9,337 nt of DNA, from contig JAAEPW010000812.1 of assembly GCA_024232355.1 (NCBI GenBank), positions 1 to 9,337 of the forward strand, in the 5' to 3' direction. Below, one piece after another: positions 8,226 through 9,337 of this stretch. Each line of letters starts with the position of its first letter. Position 1 is the first letter of the stretch. The notes below the pieces were generated by a model. The model did no database searches. It worked only from the letters and a program-made list of their open reading frames with translations, and had not been told where the DNA came from. A program made the position numbers and the translations under genes. This DNA comes from Chloroflexota bacterium. GTDB lineage: Bacteria > Chloroflexota > Anaerolineae > B4-G1.

Positions 8226-8260
8226 AACGGGAGGAGCCAGACACAAACAGGCTACCCGTT
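8226..8260. repeat. Imperfect two-part inverted repeat
   Basis: AACGGG at 8226-8231 pairs with CCCGTT at 8255-8260. Inside it AGCC (8235-8238) pairs with GGCT (8250-8253), leaving an 11-base loop and small bulges. There is no T tract on either side, so it is not a typical intrinsic terminator. It could be a weak hairpin or a chance match. Confidence 0.25.
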
Positions 8261-8696
8261 ACAACATAACTCAAATGACGGCTAGCAAACAATATTGCGA
8301 ACAAGCTCTCGGCAACGCGGCCCTCCACGCAGTTCAAGATGCACCGCATCCGAGACTCGACATCATGAGCCGTGGAGACACGTCGATTCCACCATGCCAA
8401 GGCTGCCGTGGCCCAAACAGGCCCCGATTTCGGCCAGTCGGGTTGAACCAGACACACGGTATCTGCGCTAGTCGAGTGAATAACCTGCTGGTCTGGCTTT
8501 TTCAGCCTTGGCCTGCTTGTTCTCGTGTTCGTCCAAGCAAATTTACACCATTTCGTATGGGTTGCCAAATCTCCGCAGGTTGATGTGCCACTTGGTATAG
8601 TTGTGTCGAAAACAGACTTGGACAAATTGTACATTCTCCCTCCCCGGCTGTCAAACATCGCCTGGCCAATGGACTCGCTAGCATCACACCCCACCG

Positions 8697-8732
8697 CCAA
8701 CTCCCCACCCCGCATTCCACCGCCCCCGGCCC
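8697..8732. repeat. Direct repeat, copy 1 (36 bases, C-rich)
   Basis: The stretch starts CCAACTCCCC, has a central GCATTCCA and ends CGGCCC. It matches 8915-8950 at 30 of 36 positions by eye, in the same orientation and 218 bases apart. Most differences are C/T transitions, which suggests an old duplication or a dispersed element. No function is assigned. Confidence 0.5.
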
Positions 8733-8914
8733 AAGGGTATAAGCCAATGCACTACCTGGGCAGACCAGGGGGAGACGACGAGGGAGCGGATTTTAACCAC
8801 ACCATCGTCAGAGGCAATAAGCAGGACGATAGACTCTGTGGCAATCTGTGGACACATCTCACTCTTCTTCTCTCATTCCATTCCAGGTCCGTGTGCTCAC
8901 AGGAACAAAAACCC

Positions 8915-8950
8915 CCAACTCCCCCCGCCGCATTCCATCGTCCTCGGCAC
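8915..8950. repeat. Direct repeat, copy 2 (36 bases, C-rich)
   Basis: This is the second copy, starting CCAACTCCCC with a central GCATTCCA, and 30 of 36 positions match copy 1. Its end overlaps a small perfect hairpin, CCTCG-gca-CGAGG at 8942-8954, that copy 1 lacks. Confidence 0.5.
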
Positions 8951-9147
8951 GAGGCTCATCACCAAGTTTTCTCACGGGGGAAAGCGAGGTGAGTCGAGGG
9001 ATTGCCCCTCTGTTTAAGCGGTGGCGAGCAATGGGACGGGGGCAAGGATCACCACCCACAAACCGGCAATCACCGCGACAAGACCAACCCGTCAACAGCA
9101 ATCACCTCCCCGCTTGTGGTCACAGACAACGCATCTCACCGATCCTT

Positions 9148-9178
9148 CCCCACACCCCAACGCCAATCCCCCACACCC
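9148..9178 (-). other. Possible G-quadruplex motif
   Basis: On the minus strand four G runs (of 3, 5, 4 and 4) are separated by loops of 3, 9 and 3 bases, corresponding to plus-strand C runs at 9176-9178, 9168-9172, 9155-9158 and 9148-9151. The pattern fits a quadruplex-forming motif if one long loop is allowed. It lies in the most C-skewed part of the window, where G runs on the minus strand are frequent by composition alone. Confidence 0.35.
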
Positions 9179-9223
9179 ACCACAGCAAACCAAAATCTAA
9201 TGACACTAACTTTTGGCTCCTAG

Positions 9224-9337
9224 CAGGCTGTCGGAGAGAAAAAATTATTCTGCAAAAATGTTCCACTTTTATCTGTTATTGGGCCAACAACCTGTCAGAA
9301 TGCGTGATTTTTTCCAAAAATGCTCTGCTCGGGTCTG
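9224..9337 (+). mobile_element. Possible left end of an insertion element
   Basis: At 9224 the C-rich sequence gives way abruptly to AT-rich sequence, beginning CAGGCTGTCGGAGAG, which resembles an element terminus. An ATG follows 34 bases in and opens a frame to the edge. A sharp composition boundary plus a short leader before an open frame is typical of insertion-sequence ends. The matching right end and the transposase catalytic region are outside the window, so family and identity cannot be given. Confidence 0.3.
9258..9337 (+). CDS. Start of an unidentified open frame (partial)
   Basis: The ATG at 9258 opens 26 codons with no stop to the window edge (MFHFYLLLGQQPV...FFQKCSARV). I do not recognise the family. 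Its position just inside a possible element terminus makes a transposase N-terminus plausible, but the fragment is too short to show a domain. No clear Shine-Dalgarno precedes it; the leader is A-rich. It could be a chance frame. Confidence 0.25.
   Translation, partial: MFHFYLLLGQQPVRMRDFFQKCSARV

Larger units (their letters stand above)
8044..9223. other. Long region with no supportable gene, C-rich plus strand
   Basis: About 1.2 kb without a convincing coding region. Short open frames on both strands overlap each other, show no recognisable domain, lack Shine-Dalgarno sequences, and are rich in Pro/Arg/Trp/Cys, as expected from chance translation of GC-skewed DNA. I found no tRNA T-loop signature, rRNA or CRISPR-type regular repeat. 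The left part is of mixed composition. From about 8690 the plus strand becomes strongly C-rich and G-poor: I count 57 C and 15 G in 9061-9180. It may be long intergenic DNA or the eroded remains of a gene. Confidence 0.6.

Noticed and set aside
8018..8227. A 69-codon minus-strand open frame upstream of the kinase
   Set aside because: It begins with TTG, has no Shine-Dalgarno, overlaps the putative promoter and has no recognisable family.
8212..8715. A 167-codon minus-strand open frame
   Set aside because: No recognisable domain, no Shine-Dalgarno, composition rich in Cys/Trp/Arg, and overlapped by equally plausible frames on both strands.
8697..8950. CRISPR array
   Set aside because: Only two diverged copies 218 bases apart, with no regular spacers.
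8525..8992. A 155-codon plus-strand open frame
   Set aside because: The Pro/His-rich translation follows from C-rich DNA. No motif or ribosome site was found.
8971..8993. Hairpin CTCAC...GTGAG as a terminator
   Set aside because: Five-base arms with a 13-base loop and no T tract; no gene ends nearby.
8859..9101. An 80-codon minus-strand open frame containing the second direct-repeat copy
   Set aside because: The frame is covered largely by the repeat and skewed sequence. No domain or start signal is visible.

Overview
This window carries a minus-strand run of sensor-kinase genes, an upstream promoter region, and about 1.2 kb of apparently non-coding, strand-skewed DNA. The right edge may be the end of an insertion element. 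The kinase architectures point to an environmental bacterium, most likely a Chloroflexota member (Anaerolineae/Caldilineae-like). They are a polytopic membrane domain followed by GAF-GAF-PAS-HisKA-HATPase, and ligand-binding propeller sensors with stacked PAS domains. This placement is inference from architecture, not from a marker gene.

Layout, in the direction of transcription (right to left). A sigma70-like promoter near 8015-8043 precedes a large hybrid-input histidine kinase (7937-4200) with all catalytic boxes intact. After 41 bases comes a relic (4158-3565) of a two-component-regulator-propeller kinase. It keeps the signal peptide, about one propeller blade, and pieces of the ATPase domain. 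Two large internal deletions and an amber codon have destroyed it. After 22 more bases, with a strong Shine-Dalgarno, comes a propeller sensor (3542 to beyond base 1). It has a signal peptide, about 14 propeller repeats, a Y_Y_Y domain, one transmembrane helix and at least three PAS domains. Its C-terminal output domain lies outside the window. The close spacing suggests one operon of membrane sensors. No response regulator is visible here.

The right part (about 8044-9223) shows no convincing gene. It is increasingly C-rich on the plus strand and contains an imperfect 36-base direct repeat and a possible G-quadruplex on the minus strand. At 9224 composition switches abruptly to AT-rich, and a short open frame begins that runs off the window.

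Functionally, two membrane sensors with different extracytoplasmic inputs (a PDZ-like plus polytopic module, and a double propeller) would feed phosphorelay output. The middle gene looks like a decaying paralogue of the propeller sensor. I see no clear new biological system. The most notable item is the propeller-kinase relic that has stayed in frame through two large deletions.
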